DNA from: Rotaria sordida
Taxonomy: Eukaryota > Rotifera > Eurotatoria > Philodinida > Philodinidae
Assembly: GCA_905250125.1 (NCBI GenBank)
Contig: CAJNOL010000348.1
Span: 43,449-107,448, forward strand
Length of the DNA stretch: 64,000 bases
Direction of reading: 5' to 3'
Part shown: positions 35,201 through 48,059 of the stretch, in pieces
Numbering within the stretch: position 1 is the stretch's first letter
How the letters are laid out: each line of letters begins with the position of its first letter
The notes under the pieces: generated by a model
Seen by the model: the letters and a program-made list of their open reading frames with translations, nothing else
What the model was told of the DNA's origin: nothing
Database searches by the model: none
Translations under genes and position numbers: made by a program

Positions 35201-37480
35201 TTTATTGACAGTCAGAATAATCGTTATGATTCCAATTTCCAGTGCACACAACTTCAGCACGATACAAACATCCATAGTAACTATAAATAACAATAAATAA
35301 ATATTTTTCTTTTGTCACTATTAAACTAGTTATGATGAATTTCATTGATAACTGACTGAAATAAAAATGTATTTAAAAAGTTTCTACAGTCAATATCATC
35401 AAAAACGATGATTGAGATTGACACAATTTAAATCAATAATTTAACAATCTATTCTTTATTTTACGCATTGTATGAATAATAGATTTGTTATGTTATGTCC
35501 AGGAGTTTATGGCATAGATAATGAATAAACTTGATTTGATATTAGATAAGGATTCAACATTTGTGATGAACTTATTTAAGAAAGATTTAACAGAGATGAT
35601 GAATGACTACTCATTAATACTATCGATACAACCATTTTTCATTCCAAAATGATCAAGAATGGAGATAGAAAAGAATTTATTTACTCAAAATACGATTGTA
35701 TCCATCGATATGCAGCCTGTGATCGTGAAATAAAAATGACATTTGTGCCGATTAAGGGTTATCCAGTTGAATTTCAATCTTCATCGATTGAAACTATGCA
35801 AGGTCAGACGCAAATAACACTTGCTTTTTATAGACGTAATTCCGAATACATACTAGTGTGATATTGACAAAAGACAAGAGAGAGAGAAGGTTATTGATCA
35901 AATGTCTTGCTTTTCTCTTTGTGTAGAAATGGATTATCTAATATCAATCTTTTGTTATCTGTTGTGACAAAACATACAAAGGAAACAAGTTTTATTTCAA
36001 TTTCAATCAAATCGTAAGTGTGTTTTTTTTTCATAGATCTTAGAGAAAGAAAAATTACTTTTTCTTGTTTGATTAATTTTATTTTAATTTAGAAAATTAG
36101 TTTTGAATAGGATTAATAATTATTCTTCTATGTTTTATGAAATATGTATAAAATTCTGTAATGTTAACCAGTGACATATTTTTCTTCCTTACAATTAAAA
36201 ACAAAAATACAACAGTAAAACATGTCTGACATGTTCTATGTTCTTTTGTTGACATATTCAACTATGATCTACTCACTTAAATAAACGTCCATAAAAATAT
36301 CAGTATTAATTAGAATTAAAATTGAGTTCTAGATTTTTTTATCTGACAATTACATGTTTTTTTTTCGCAAATCGATTCTGTTTAGTAATATACTTCACTG
36401 ATATAATGCTAAAGGGTTAATATTTTATCAAGAGAACAATTTGTCGATTGACGTCTTTGCTTGATGCTTTAGAGATAATGCCTGGATTTTATTTATTAAA
36501 AAAGCAGGAAAGTTGGTTCATGTCGTTGTTATTTCGCGATCATTGTAAACAATAAAAATATATAATAATATATAAATATAATGAAAAATTTCTACCAATA
36601 GTTTTAATGATTACACTAGATTAAAAAGAAATAGTATTCTACAATTAACTTTAGTCTAATGTTTAGATTTCATTTTAAAATTTCTGACACGATTCTATCA
36701 AAAAATAAATATAGACTTAACAATAATAATAGCAAATAGATTTTGATTAATAGACATAATAGTAATAATTCTGATAATTTTTCTATTCTGTTAATATTCT
36801 TATCGAGCACATTTTATATTGGAACTTAAAATATTATTTTTTATCATAAAAGTATTTGAAATATCTTGATTAATATTCAGTTTTTCTTCTTTTCAAATAT
36901 TTGACAGTAATGTAGAGTCAAAATCTATGATAAAAGTCATATAGTAATACAAAAGAAGTATTTCATATATAATTCATTATCAATAGGTAATATATTATTA
37001 TACTTTATAAGTAGATTTTAGTAAGAATTTTATCTATGAATTAATGTGAAAATAAATATTGAAAGAGAATCCTCCTTTTACCGACCAAAAAATATCAGTT
37101 ATGTTTTGATTTTGATTTTTTGTTTTTGTTTGATATGTAGATTGAAATACATTCTATCTAATAAATATATTTTAAAAAGTAAAATCTACCATTTTGTATA
37201 CGACAAACAATTCCATGTTATGCTAAAAAAGCTCTAAATTTCAATTCCCTGAGTTTGTTTTCTCAAAGTCATGTTTTTAAGCAAACGAGTTGAAATATTC
37301 TTCTCTTTTCTATCATACAGTATGGTCGATGGAACTCAAACTTCTTCATAGATTATTACATAAAATTAGGATGTATATCTTTTTTTTCTCTTGAATATAT
37401 AATACTTATAAACTTTGACAAATTTTATAAAATTAATAGTATTCGAAAAAAGAAGCATTTTTTGATGATTTCCTCATAGT
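32281..37480. other. long intergenic region, no gene firmly supported
   Basis: 5.2 kb, very AT-rich. Two weak hints only. A minus-strand exon-like piece at 35207-35280 begins after a TTTATAG acceptor and has several Cys and aromatic residues before a stop. A 70-codon plus frame at 35649-35861 has no domain. Neither has a partner exon I can find. Confidence 0.4.
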
Positions 37481-37795
37481 ACTTCTAGTATTTTAATTCT
37501 CTAGAGCCTCAACAACAATATTTCTCCAAGAAAAAAACGAGGTATTCAGACTTGATCATATTTGCTAGAGAAAAACAAAAATTCGACCTTAAAAAAAAAA
37601 CACAATGAATTTTTGTAAGGTGAACTTCAGGTCATTTATAGCTGCTATACTATCAAGATATTCGGTACGGAAGCATTTGAATATTTACAATCTATGATAG
37701 TTTTCATTATACACTCGTTGAGATTGATCTATCTGGAAAATTTCAAAAGTTTTTTGCCAAACTATTCTTAAAAAAGCCTAGAAAGATAGAGATTC
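37481..37795. repeat. dispersed repeat, copy A
   Basis: Aligns by eye over about 300 bp, in the same orientation, with 40966-41275. Shared landmarks in order: ACTTC(T/C)AGTATTT, CAATATTT, AACTTCAGGTCATT, TCTATGA, GAGAT(T)GATCTATCT, GAAA(G)TTTCA, and a final GCC-ATTCTT-A. Non-coding and diverged. Confidence 0.55.
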
Positions 37796-38216
37796 TCTTA
37801 AAAGTAACTGATGAAAGCATCGACTTTTCATAGAATATTAGTTTTCGAACTAAAGATGTTACTTTAATCTAAAATAAAATTAACAAAAATTACAAAAGAA
37901 ATATCAAAAGAATTTTTTTTTAAAAAAAGGACTAATAATCGATCATATCTATTGAAATATTTTGTCTGTTATTGGTTAATAAAACAAATATATATATGTG
38001 CTGCTCTTAAACAAATAAACATGCTTATCAGTTTATTTATCATATTAAAAGAAATGTGTTAGAGATAGAGTAAAACATTCTTATTTTTATTCTTTTAGGT
38101 TATTCAAACTAAAGGACAAAAGCAATACAATTGAGATAGTGTTTTTCTTCTTGTACATTAAAAAAAACAATAAATTTAATTGATATATATTGGAATAGTT
38201 AGACAATAGATTTATA

Positions 38217-39946
38217 ATGGTAATTGATGATATAGTATGTTTGTTTTTTAAAGATGCTAAAAAAAAGACAGTGTTTCTATTGATAAACATATATAAAATA
38301 AATTATTTTTTATTAATATTTAGCAACCAAGCTTAAATTCTAAATGGTCTCAATGGTCTAAATTAGTTCACGACAAAAATCGTTTATTAATTATTGTGAT
38401 AATATCTTTAATAATAATTAGTCTTACAATCACAACGATTACATTTGCTGTTTTATTGAATCGTTCAAAATCTTCTGCTCATTATTTATATGCAGTTGAT
38501 AAAGGTACAATAGGTTTTCCTATACGTTTACCAAATGATGGAAAATATATACAATGGACATTTTTACAATTAAATGATGTTTATGAAATGCTTCCATTAG
38601 ATCATGGACGAAAAGGTGGTTTAGCTCGTGTTGCTCATGTACGAGAATTATTATTAGAAGAAAATTCTCAAACATATACAATATTATCTGGTGATTTTCT
38701 TTCACCATCAGCATTAAGTCAATCAAAAGTTAATGGAACAACATTAAATGGACGACATATGGTTGCATCTATGAATACATTAGGAATTGATTTTGTTACA
38801 TTTGGTAATCATGAATTTGATTTAAATGAAAATGATTTAATTACAAGAATTAATGAATCAAAATTTACTTGGATTAGTACAAATGTATTTAAACGTGGTA
38901 GTAATCAATCATTTCCATTAACAATTCCATATAAAATTTTATCAATTGATAAAATTAATATTCTTTTAATTGGTTTAACAATTGATATAGATAAGCCATA
39001 TGTACATATAATTAATCAAACATCACTTGTATTATTTGTTCAACAATTTCTTAAATCAATATCAAATATAAAATATGATGTTTTAATTGCATTAACACAT
39101 TTAGATGTAGGAATTGATATACATCTTGCTGAACATATACCAGAAATTGATTTAATATTAGGTGGACATGAACATGAAAATTATTTTTTATTACGAGGTT
39201 CACAATATATTCCAATAACTAAAGCTGATGCAAATGCATTTACTGTTTATATTCATCGATGTGCTTTTAATATTGATACAAAACGACTTCGTGTTTATCG
39301 AACATTAACATTAATAAATTCAGACTTAGTAGATGAACCAAAAACAGCTGAAATTACTAATTATTGGTATGATTTAGGTAAAAAAGGTTTTCAACAAATA
39401 GGATTTCAACCTGATAAAACAGTATCTTGTTTACCATCAAATATTGAGTTAGATGGTCGTTCAACATCAGTAAGAAATTTTCCAACATTATTAACAGATC
39501 ATGCTTGTCGAAGTATTTTAAATTCAATATCTATAAATGAAACAAAAATTGCAGTTTTCAATACAGGATCAATACGTATTGATGATGTTCTTCGAGAATC
39601 AATTACACAATATGATATTTTACGTGTATTTCCATTTCAAGATAACATTTTTTCAGTTTCTGTTCCTGGTTCATATCTTGCTAATGTATTAACTCGTGGT
39701 ATATCAATGAAAGGTAGTGGAGGATTTACAACATATTGTGGAATTGAAACTCTCGATCAAGGAAAAACTTGGTTAGTAGATGGATTAGATATTTCAAAAA
39801 CTACTTTTAATTATTCTATTGGTACAATAACTTATTTCAAAGATACAGAACTTAACGATCCATCTATTACTATTTGGCATGAATTTAATATAACACAAAC
39901 ACAAGCTTTAATTGCTTATTTACAAACAAAATATCCACCATGTTAA
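38217..39946 (+). CDS. membrane-anchored 5'-nucleotidase / metallophosphatase
   Basis: Two exons: a proposed 18-nt first exon 38217-38234 (ATG plus five codons, GTATGT donor) and 38324-39946, in phase 0, giving 546 residues. A short cytosolic N-terminus precedes a hydrophobic signal anchor at about 27-51. The metallophosphoesterase motifs follow: Q-L-N-D-V-Y-E (first metal Asp), S-G-D-F, G-N-H-E-F-D (about 167-172), A-L-T-H-L and G-G-H-E-H-E. The C-terminal 5'-nucleotidase substrate domain includes F-N-T-G-S-I-R and Q-Y-D-I-L-R-V-F-P-F. These enzymes hydrolyse nucleoside monophosphates or related phosphoesters; here the catalytic part would face the lumen or outside. The classic D-x-H is N-D-V-Y, as in a known subgroup. 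Exon 2 is certain. The tiny exon 1 is inferred from splice signals and phase. An AATAAA lies just after the stop. Confidence 0.88.
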
Positions 39947-40965
39947 AATCTATATGAATAAATTCTTGTATTAATTCTTTTGAAAAATATTAGTAAACAA
40001 GTTTAAGCTATTGTATTTTTTTTTAATTTGATTTCAAATGCGAAATAAACAAAAACAAAATTCTTTTTCTACTATTGCTAATACTAAGAAATAATTGTTT
40101 TCTTGATTGTAATTATTTTCGATGATTAGATATTAGAGATTAATTATGTAGGAAAAAGATAGATGCTTTATATCTAAAGAAAATTGTTTCTCACATTCAT
40201 CAACTCATAAAAAAGTCTTTTCAGATAATAATCTAAAAACGATTTGTATCTCTTTCTATGGTGAGTTTTTCGTACTGGAGTTTTTGTAATCTTAATTGCT
40301 GTTAATTGATGAAATCATTGTTTTGCAATTACTTTTATGAATATTAAAACTAAATGGTTAGTTTCATTAGGTATTTTCAATATAATAAAAATGATCCATG
40401 ATATTTCATATGATATGGCACATACAGTTCATCTTCACTATTTTTAATCAATTCTCATGAGCACATACTTACACGAATTTCTCTATCGAATAGCATATAA
40501 ACGAAAAGCTTTTATATTTATCTAGATCTTTAAAAAACCCAACTTTAGAGATCCCTGATACAAAAGATTCCATTCTATAGTTCTATCGTGTTGTAAATAA
40601 TCTATACAAATATAATTATTTCATCATCAATTTGTGTTGTGTGGATTAGAGATTGCACCCTCCTAGGCGTCTGGCAAGTGCATTAATTGATAGCTATGCG
40701 TAAAAAAATGAAAAACACGAAATATCGAAAAAAAATCTCGTTTTACGTTGTTTTGTATTTTCCTCAAAATTAACTTTTGTTAGAGAAAAATTGAAGTTTT
40801 TCTCCCAGATGCTTCGACTGATTGAATTGAAATTTTTTATGTGACAGCTAGGACTAAATCAGAGTGTATATGTAGTTTTCCTTTCTTTAAATAATGTTCT
40901 GATGGTTTCCGGAAAATCTTACAAAATTTGCTCTAAGGGAAAAAAATACGTTTTTTGACAGGACT
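39947..40965. other. intergenic, nothing recognised
   Basis: 3' flank of the nucleotidase gene with an AATAAA near 39957. The stretch 40651-40965 may be the upstream extension of the dispersed repeat, since weak similarity to the sequence before 37481 continues. Confidence 0.4.
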
Positions 40966-41275
40966 TCCAGTATTTCAGTTCCTATAAGCGAAGGAAACAA
41001 TATTTTTGAAAGAAAAAAAAAATATATATATATATACACCTCGATTTGATCCTAGTTGCTACAAAAAAATTTCAGGTATAAAAAATAAATTTTGACTGTT
41101 TGCGAGGGAGAAAACTTCAGGTCATTGTTGACCTCTGCGCTCTCTATAATCTCATAGAAGGGAGTATCTGAGAATTCTGAGTCTATGACAACTTTTACTC
41201 TACTAGTCGAGATCTATCTACCCTGAAAGTTTCATCATTTTTGGTCAAGCCATTCTTGAGAAATTCGAGAAAGCG
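40966..41275. repeat. dispersed repeat, copy B
   Basis: Second copy of the repeat at 37481-37795, same orientation, with an inserted (TA)n run at about 41025-41036. A GCGGGTGAGTGCC motif follows its right end. No coding potential. Confidence 0.55.
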
Positions 41276-41352
41276 GGTGAGTGCCTTTAAATATATTATT
41301 TACATATAAAAATTATTCACATGAATTAGTTAACATTTAAAAAATAGAGTTT

Positions 41353-41381
41353 AATGTATGTATATATATATATATATATAA
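41353..41381. repeat. (TA)n microsatellite
   Basis: TATG units leading into an uninterrupted TA dinucleotide run, just 3' of the RBR ligase gene. Confidence 0.8.
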
Positions 41382-41411
41382 ATGTTGAAAATGACGATAT
41401 TTGATATGATT

Positions 41412-42786
41412 CTATAAAATAGTACAATTTATTAATCTTTGTCTATAAAAATGATTATTTGAATGAGTATAAAGTAAATAATGTGTACAAGATTTCATAT
41501 GTTGTCTACGACCATAAATTTGAATTTTTTTATAATCAGCATAACATTCCCAACAAAATTGATGTTTACATCTTGTACATGTCATATGATCACATCCAGA
41601 AATTTTTTCAATATATGATTGACATAATGGACATTTTTTTGAATTATTTCTAAGCCATATTTGTGTATTATCATCAATCGATGATATTTTTAATTGATCA
41701 TATTCTTGACATGTCATACCAACATGCCATTTTATACGATGAAAAGCACATGTTTGTTTTTTACATTTAATACATGTAACCATTGGATTTGAATATGTTG
41801 TGTTCATATTATGTATTTGTCCTGAACCACATCCATTATGTGCACACCAAATAAATTCTTGAATTTGTTCAAGATGTTGATATGTTAATTGTCGATCATA
41901 TCGTTCAAATAATTCTAAATTATTTCCCATTGTAAGAATATAACGAATATTTTCAAAATTAAATATAGCCATACAATTCGGTTCAGGACAACATATATGA
42001 TTATTTATCACATTTTCAACAAGAGTTTTTATATTATTATAAACACATGTATCACATATTGTTCTTTGAAAATGTTCACATTGATTACTATAACGTTCTT
42101 CAAATAAATAAATTGGTTGATCTAATAAACAAATAACACATTCACGAGTTAATTGTGCAGTATTTCTATTAAAATTTCATAAGATAATAAAATAATGATT
42201 TAATATTATTATTTTAGAATAACATACTCGATTAAATGTGATTTTCGTTTTCGTTGAGAATTTATTCTTTGTAGTTGAGAATTTATTCTTTGAAAGGAAA
42301 AAGTTGTCAATTTATTGATATTATCACTTGTACTATCTGTTGTCGGAGATAAAATTGATGTTCTCTTAGTTTGTAGATCTTTATATGGAACAAAATAGAT
42401 TAATTAATTTTTCAAGATTTTCTCTCGATGAGAAACTTACTAGAAGAAGTACGTAAATCAATAGAAATATTTTGTCCTTGATTAATTTGTGTATTATTAG
42501 TCGATGAACTACTTGAAGATATTCTATTGCTTATTTTCATTGGTAAGTTAGCTAAAATAGAGAATAGAAAGAATCAGATGAATAAATACAGACGATGATG
42601 TCTAGCTGTTTGACATATACAAATACGAGTATTAGAATAATCTGTTCTATCAACACTTGATTCAATATGATGTTGAACATTTCGTTGACTAGGATGCAAT
42701 CCACTATTTAATTGATCATTACTTCTAGAAATTCGCCATCGAATCGACTGTTTTGGCTTAGTATTCATATGACTTGCTTGAGCCAT
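41412..42786 (-). CDS. RBR-type (RING-IBR-RING) E3 ubiquitin ligase
   Basis: Four exons, 42786-42594, 42551-42441, 42378-42228, 42165-41412, total 1209 nt (402 residues). The first 150 residues are polar and disordered. RING1 starts at Cys161 (C-V-I-C) and runs to the C-C-P-E-P-N-C region. The IBR domain has W-C-A-H-N-G-C-G and C-I-K-C-K-K-Q-T-C-A-F-H. RING2 has C-P-L-C-Q-S-Y-I-E-K-I-S-G-C-D-H-M-T-C followed by H-Q-F-C-W-E-C, with Cys343 in the position of the catalytic thioester cysteine. RBR ligases accept ubiquitin from an E2 onto that cysteine and pass it to the substrate. No Ariadne or UBL domain is seen. Exon 3 contains a 21-nt direct duplication near 42253-42293 that repeats R-I-N-S-Q. 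The longest open frame alone would miss RING1. Confidence 0.92.
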
Positions 42787-45269
42787 TATTAATCAAACTT
42801 AAAAATCTATAGACCATTGTAAAAAAATTTTTTTTTATTGATTCGAAACATTTTCTTCACAAGATATCTAAACGAATCTCTTGTCTATCAATTGATAAAA
42901 TCCGTTTTCTAACAAAAAAAAACTGTGAATACATTTATCCACAAGATATTCTTTGAGCACTATTTTTCAATTTTCCATTCACCTGAAATATGGCGAATAT
43001 GGAATCTCACTGATACTATTCAAGAGAATGTATAATCATTATTACAATTGTTGAATGAATGCTTAATCTCAATTGGTTTTGCTAGACACATTAAAAATCA
43101 AGTTCTAGCGAATTTATAAAGAATTCTGAGCTGCTCTCAATAACAAAATTATTGAGAATCAGAACCTGAATTATCCTTAAGCATATCAAAATTAATTTCA
43201 AATTTTTCGCTTGTTATACACGAATGAAAGATAAGATTTTAAAGAATAAAACAAAACGCTGATCATTGCTACTTAAAAAACAACCATCAATAATGAGTTC
43301 TCGTATTTAACGATAAGTTTAGGTTTGTAGTTCGAAGTAGATTATATAAATAGCTGACTGTTTATACTAAACTCACCATAGTCATATCAACATTGTTCAT
43401 ACACTTAATCAAACTATATTATTTATTCTGATATTAATACACGTTATGTACGTTGACGTTATTATTTTATGAAATGAAAAACTCTTTTTTATTTAATTCA
43501 ATGTACGAATGAATCACAAATATCAATGAAACTTCTCTCGAAGATAGTTATTCACTCATAAGATTTGTTAATTCAATTACGCTTGATCAATTAAAAGAAA
43601 AATATTTTAACAATTTTGAGAAACTAAATTGACAAATACACTTTTTAAATATGTTTTAAAAACAAATATTCAAAGGATGATTGAAACTTATTGAAATAAC
43701 AGGAAAGATTCATTTAACGAAAATAATCAAGAAACATATGTGATCAAAAATAAACTTGATAATCTCCAAATTGATAAAAATAGTTAATCATTACTTAATC
43801 TAAAAAATCAAATAACTAACTGAATTGATATTTCAATAGTAAATAAGAAAATGTTAAAGTGTTTGTTTGTGTCTTAATTGATTTTCTTCAATATGTTAAA
43901 AATGACTTTCTATATTATTTTATAACTTAATGAAAAAAGTTCAATAATAAAGTATTAATATCTTTATTAATCTATCTAACGAAGATTATCGAAACCAAAA
44001 ATGTTAAAGAGAAACGAAAACTATTCTTGACTTATCCTGATGAGTATCAAAGATTATATTAACCGTAGTTTCGGTTAAATTCACTTGAAAACTATTTGTT
44101 TCAACCTTAAATCTCATCTTTCATATGCATATAACAAGTAAAACTACGGAAGAAAAATTTTAAATCGATTGTTTGGTATCTTATGAAGAAAATGTTTTGA
44201 AACAATAGAAAAAAAAAGTTATCGTTAATATACATAAGCTCACAATAATAGTTTATTGTATGCATTCATTCTGACTTACTTTATTTATTATGGTTTGTTC
44301 TATTTGACAATGTTCTATTTTGTTGCACTCAATCACAATGTCTGTGTACCATACATACATAAACTGGCTTTTTTTCAATAGGAATTTTAACATACACTAT
44401 AAGGTTAAGAGTACTTGACGTTATCAATGCAAGAAAAAAATTAATTTTTTTGTTTTATTTCTGTAAAATCGAAATTGTAATGTATTTAGTTGAGCAACGA
44501 TTAATTTATCACTATGAGAAATGTTTTAAGTATTGAATTATGTTCTGATTAGAATATGTGATCTTTCTCTTTCACAAGCATTTGATTTGCAATAAAAGCT
44601 CTAGAGAATTAAAAATTTCAAAATTCAAATCAAGTGTAAGCTTATATGATTATTAATATAACAGGCTTATTATTGTTACGATCTTGATAAGAATCATTTG
44701 TTTTTATGTAAGACAGAATCAGACTGTACAGTATGAGGACTATTCGTCGTTTACCATGAATTTTTGATGTTCGAAAAGAGAAGAAAAAAAATATATAATA
44801 ATAAACTATCGAATCATGTGTTGTCTTTTAACAACGATCAAAACAGAACATAACAAATATTTATTAAACAAAAATAAATATCATGTTGTATAGTTATTGA
44901 ATGTGTAATCTATTTAAGTTTATATTCAATATATGAGATGAAAAAATATACGATATTTATTTTAAAAAAAAACTTTTGATTGAGTTTTTCATTAGGAATT
45001 TTCATGTGATAAAAAGTTATTTTTTACATAAACTTTAATCGGTTTGACTCGAATTATTTTCAATGTCATCGTATAAATATAGTTGTACTGAATTAGCAGA
45101 GAAAAATTTTGTTATTATCTGTTACAATAGTCATTACTTATTGGTGTGTATACATATTTGTGTGAGAATATAGTTAAATAAGTTTGTTATGTGAAACTAT
45201 ATAAAAATCATATACTTATTGTTTTGTGTCGTATTTCCAATAACTCGTGTTTAACAACAAAGAAGAGAA
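42787..45269. other. intergenic, no gene supported
   Basis: 2.5 kb of AT-rich DNA upstream of the RBR gene; I found no reading frame, repeat or RNA motif worth calling. Confidence 0.5.
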
Positions 45270-45906
45270 AACAATATGCCATATGCTATTGCTTCATCGG
45301 TAAATGTAAATGATGATTGTTCAATATGTCTAAATGCATTAAAATTAGATGCATCTCTTCTGATTATTATCATGCGACGATAAATTTCATCTTCATTGTT
45401 TGCTTTCAAATGTGTTAGTAAGGAATGATCAATCATGATACGAGCAATCTTCAAATCAATTCACTAATCCATATGGACCAAATTCAGCTAGTAATATTCA
45501 ATAGTCAACTTATGTAAAAACTGTTATATCTTTCAATTCTGAATCAATTTCATTTTCATCGAAGATTAGAATTAAACATCAATCATATTTATCGATAGTT
45601 TATGTTCACAGTTGAAGATCCAATTATATTCCTTTAATTAGTGTTGCTACAACATTAAAATATGGAACATAAATATCTCATCTCAACAATTGAATATTTA
45701 TAGACTCGTGACTCTCACAGCCTTTCCATCTATGTTACCATCAGATAATGAATCTTTATCTTCATCTTATGTTCCCATTGATCTTGTTTATGGTGTTGAT
45801 CAAAGTGGACAAGTATATGACGAAAAATGAACTCTATTAAAACAAACATTGATTTATATTACAGAACAATTACATGAATCTGATTGATCCCATAGATTCA
45901 AACACA
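45270..45906 (+). pseudogene. RING-vWA protein relic (WAV3-like arrangement)
   Basis: Plus-strand remnants. At about 45298-45380 the text D-D-C-S-I-C-L-N-A-L looks like the start of a RING finger, followed out of frame by a Cys/His-poor remnant. At about 45700-45890 the frame L-T-A-F-P-S-M-L-P-S-D-N leads to I-D-L-V-Y-G-V-D-Q-S-G-Q, then T-L-L-K-Q-T-L-I-Y-I-T-E-Q-L. This matches the first strand, MIDAS loop (D-x-S-G-x) and helix of a von Willebrand A domain. Several stops and frame changes interrupt it, and the MIDAS second Ser is Gln. RING followed by vWA is a known architecture in plants and protists. The Tigger element at 45951 begins just downstream, where the vWA domain would continue, and the continuation is not recognisable beyond it. 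Confidence 0.45.
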
Positions 45907-45950
45907 TCAATTAAAAAAATGTAATTATCTCTTATAAACTTCTATATTTA

Positions 45951-48054
45951 CACCAAAACCTCTCTATAGTGGACACTCTTCGGACTTTTCAAAAGTATTC
46001 ACTATAGAGAGATGTCCACTATACAGAGGTTATATGTTGTCCAAAATAATAATGTCTTTTCTAAGGTAGTGCACATGTTTCTAATCATCCGGAATATTAG
46101 TCAATAGGATAATCAGATAGAGCACGATATTTCTTTTTCTTTTTCTTTTTCTGTATTTTATTTTTGAACATAGAAAAATCAACAAGTGTCAAAATAATCT
46201 TTGCTGGAACTTTGCTTCGTTACTTTCGAGTCCAGATAAATGTCAGTTAATTGCGATTCAAGATCAGATATAAGATTGTGTAGCTGAGGCTGTTGATTAG
46301 AGGCAAAAATATGAAGCTTTCTCATCATTTCCATTACTTCAGGCAAATTCGATGGTTTTTCAGCTCCAGAGACATGTTCATCATCATCACATTCGTTAAA
46401 TGCTGGAATTGAAAAATTAATGTCGACATATTCAACAGTTGTCAACTGCTGATCACCAATTCGAACATGAACCAATAGAGAATCAAGTTGTTTTAGAGGA
46501 TCGTTAGAATTGTTCGAGTCTGAGTCAGTTTCAGTCGCCATAGCAGGACTATAATCTGTAGAGAAATATGATGTAGAAGAAGAGTGAACAAAACCGACAG
46601 CTCGGAATGAGTTTTTAATGGTCGATTCCATTATATTTTTCCATAATAAATCGATCCGCCATATTGCATCAAGAGCAGTTACTGTAATTTGATCTACAGT
46701 TCGAGCAGAAGTACATTGAGCAATAATATGTTTAACTAATATCTGTCGATAGTAGCATTTGAACGAATAGATGGCTCCTTGGTCAAGTGGTTGACACGTG
46801 GAAGTAGTATTTCGAGGAAAGAAGACAAGTTTGATATTCGACCAGTCGTAGTTGATTAGATGACAAGGCGCATTGTCAAGAAAAAGGATAATCTTACGAT
46901 TAGTCTTCTTCATTTGAGCGTTTACATCTCCAAGCCAATCTATGAACAAGGTGCAATTCATCCAGATAGTGCGATTTGCGAGACAAGTGACTGGCAGTTT
47001 AGATACAACAATGTTTTTGAAGCATTGAGGGGGCAGACTTTTGCCTGAAAACAAACAGAAGTTGCATGAGCTACACAACCAGTCAGCGGATCTCCTTACC
47101 GATTGCAACTGGCTTCAGTTTTCCAGTTTCGGCCCAATTTGAGCACAAAAGAATGGAGAATCGGTTTTTTGCTTTTTTTTCCTCCTTTGCAATATTCTTT
47201 TGACAGTACCAACGATCGATCAGGTGTCGCACGGTAGAATAATTCCGTTTTGTCTGTATTAAATACGTCTTTCTCATTGTATCTATCTAATAGTGTTGGT
47301 AATCTTTTTATCCATTCTTCGGTGATAGAACTATCAATAGAGGCGCTTCACCAAGAATCATTCGAAAGGAGATATCGTGGCGAATACAAAACTTCTCCAG
47401 CCAACCATTTGAAGCTCTGAATATACCTGATGGATGTCCCAACTCTTTGGCAAATTGTCTTGCTTTCTCTTGTAGCATAGACCCTGGAATAGCTATTCCC
47501 TTGAATCGTTGAACAGTAAATCATTCGAATGCCAGTTGATCAATGGTTTGTCCATTTTCGTCGTTATACTTTCATTTTATGCCTTTGTTCGAGTTGACGG
47601 CATAATCAGTGAAGAATTATTCTTGGCGATGTAGAATGTTGGTCACACTACTTTTTGATATGTTGTATTTGTCAGCCAGTTTTTCTACCGATAAACCATG
47701 ACCATTTTGATTGTCTTTGATTAGTACAATTTTTTCTTTTGGACTTAATGCTCGTCAATTCGACATAACGTTTTCTTTCTCTTAAGGATGGTAACAAAAT
47801 AACACAAATATTACAATACGATTATATATATATTCAAGACAAAGAATGTGGCCTTTCTTTTCCACTAAGATGTATTTTGTTTCATTCTGCCGTCCGATCA
47901 ATAAAGAGTCATTATGTTGAATGAGTAACGATAGTCATCGCGTCATAGTCTTTGAATTTATAATCAGTGTCCACTATAGAGAGGTTATTTATGAAAAAGG
48001 GATCATGAAAAAGTGTCCACTATAAGGAGGTGTCCACTATGAGAGGTTTTGGTG
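45951..48054 (-). mobile_element. Tigger/pogo-like DNA transposon with TA target duplication
   Basis: 2104-bp element. The left end CACCAAAACCTCTCTATAG and inverted right end CTATGAGAGGTTTTGGTG are bounded by TA on both sides (45949-45950, 48055-48056). Both ends also carry extra copies of GTGGACA(C) / TGTCCACTATA, a subterminal repeat array of about 70-110 bp. The interior encodes a transposase on the minus strand (separate entry). Pogo/Tigger elements (Tc1/mariner superfamily, DDE_1 catalytic domain) duplicate TA on insertion. Confidence 0.9.
46179..47766 (-). pseudogene. Tigger/jerky-type DDE transposase, mutated
   Basis: Starts at an ATG at 47766. The N-terminal helix-turn-helix reads L-S-P-K-E-K-I-V-L-I, with A-D-K-Y-N-I-S-K-S-S-V-T-N-I-L. 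A CENP-B-like second DNA-binding region follows, then an N-T-D-E/K-T-x-L-F-Y-R-like first catalytic strand and the core L-F-L-D-N-A-P-C-H at about 46880, with N-T-T-S-T-C-Q-P-L-D-Q-G-A-I following. In-frame stops occur from codon 4 onward and several frameshifts lie between about 47000 and 47600. Only the last 309 codons (46179-47108) are continuous. The acidic C-terminal region is polar. The element cannot move by itself. Confidence 0.88.
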
Positions 48055-48059
48055 TAACT

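Noticed and set aside
35207..35280. Exon-like piece on the minus strand with Cys and aromatic residues before a stop
   Set aside because: Has a plausible acceptor, but no upstream exon with matching donor and phase was found.
35649..35861. 70-codon plus-strand frame
   Set aside because: Balanced composition but no domain and no flanking exons; cannot be told from chance.
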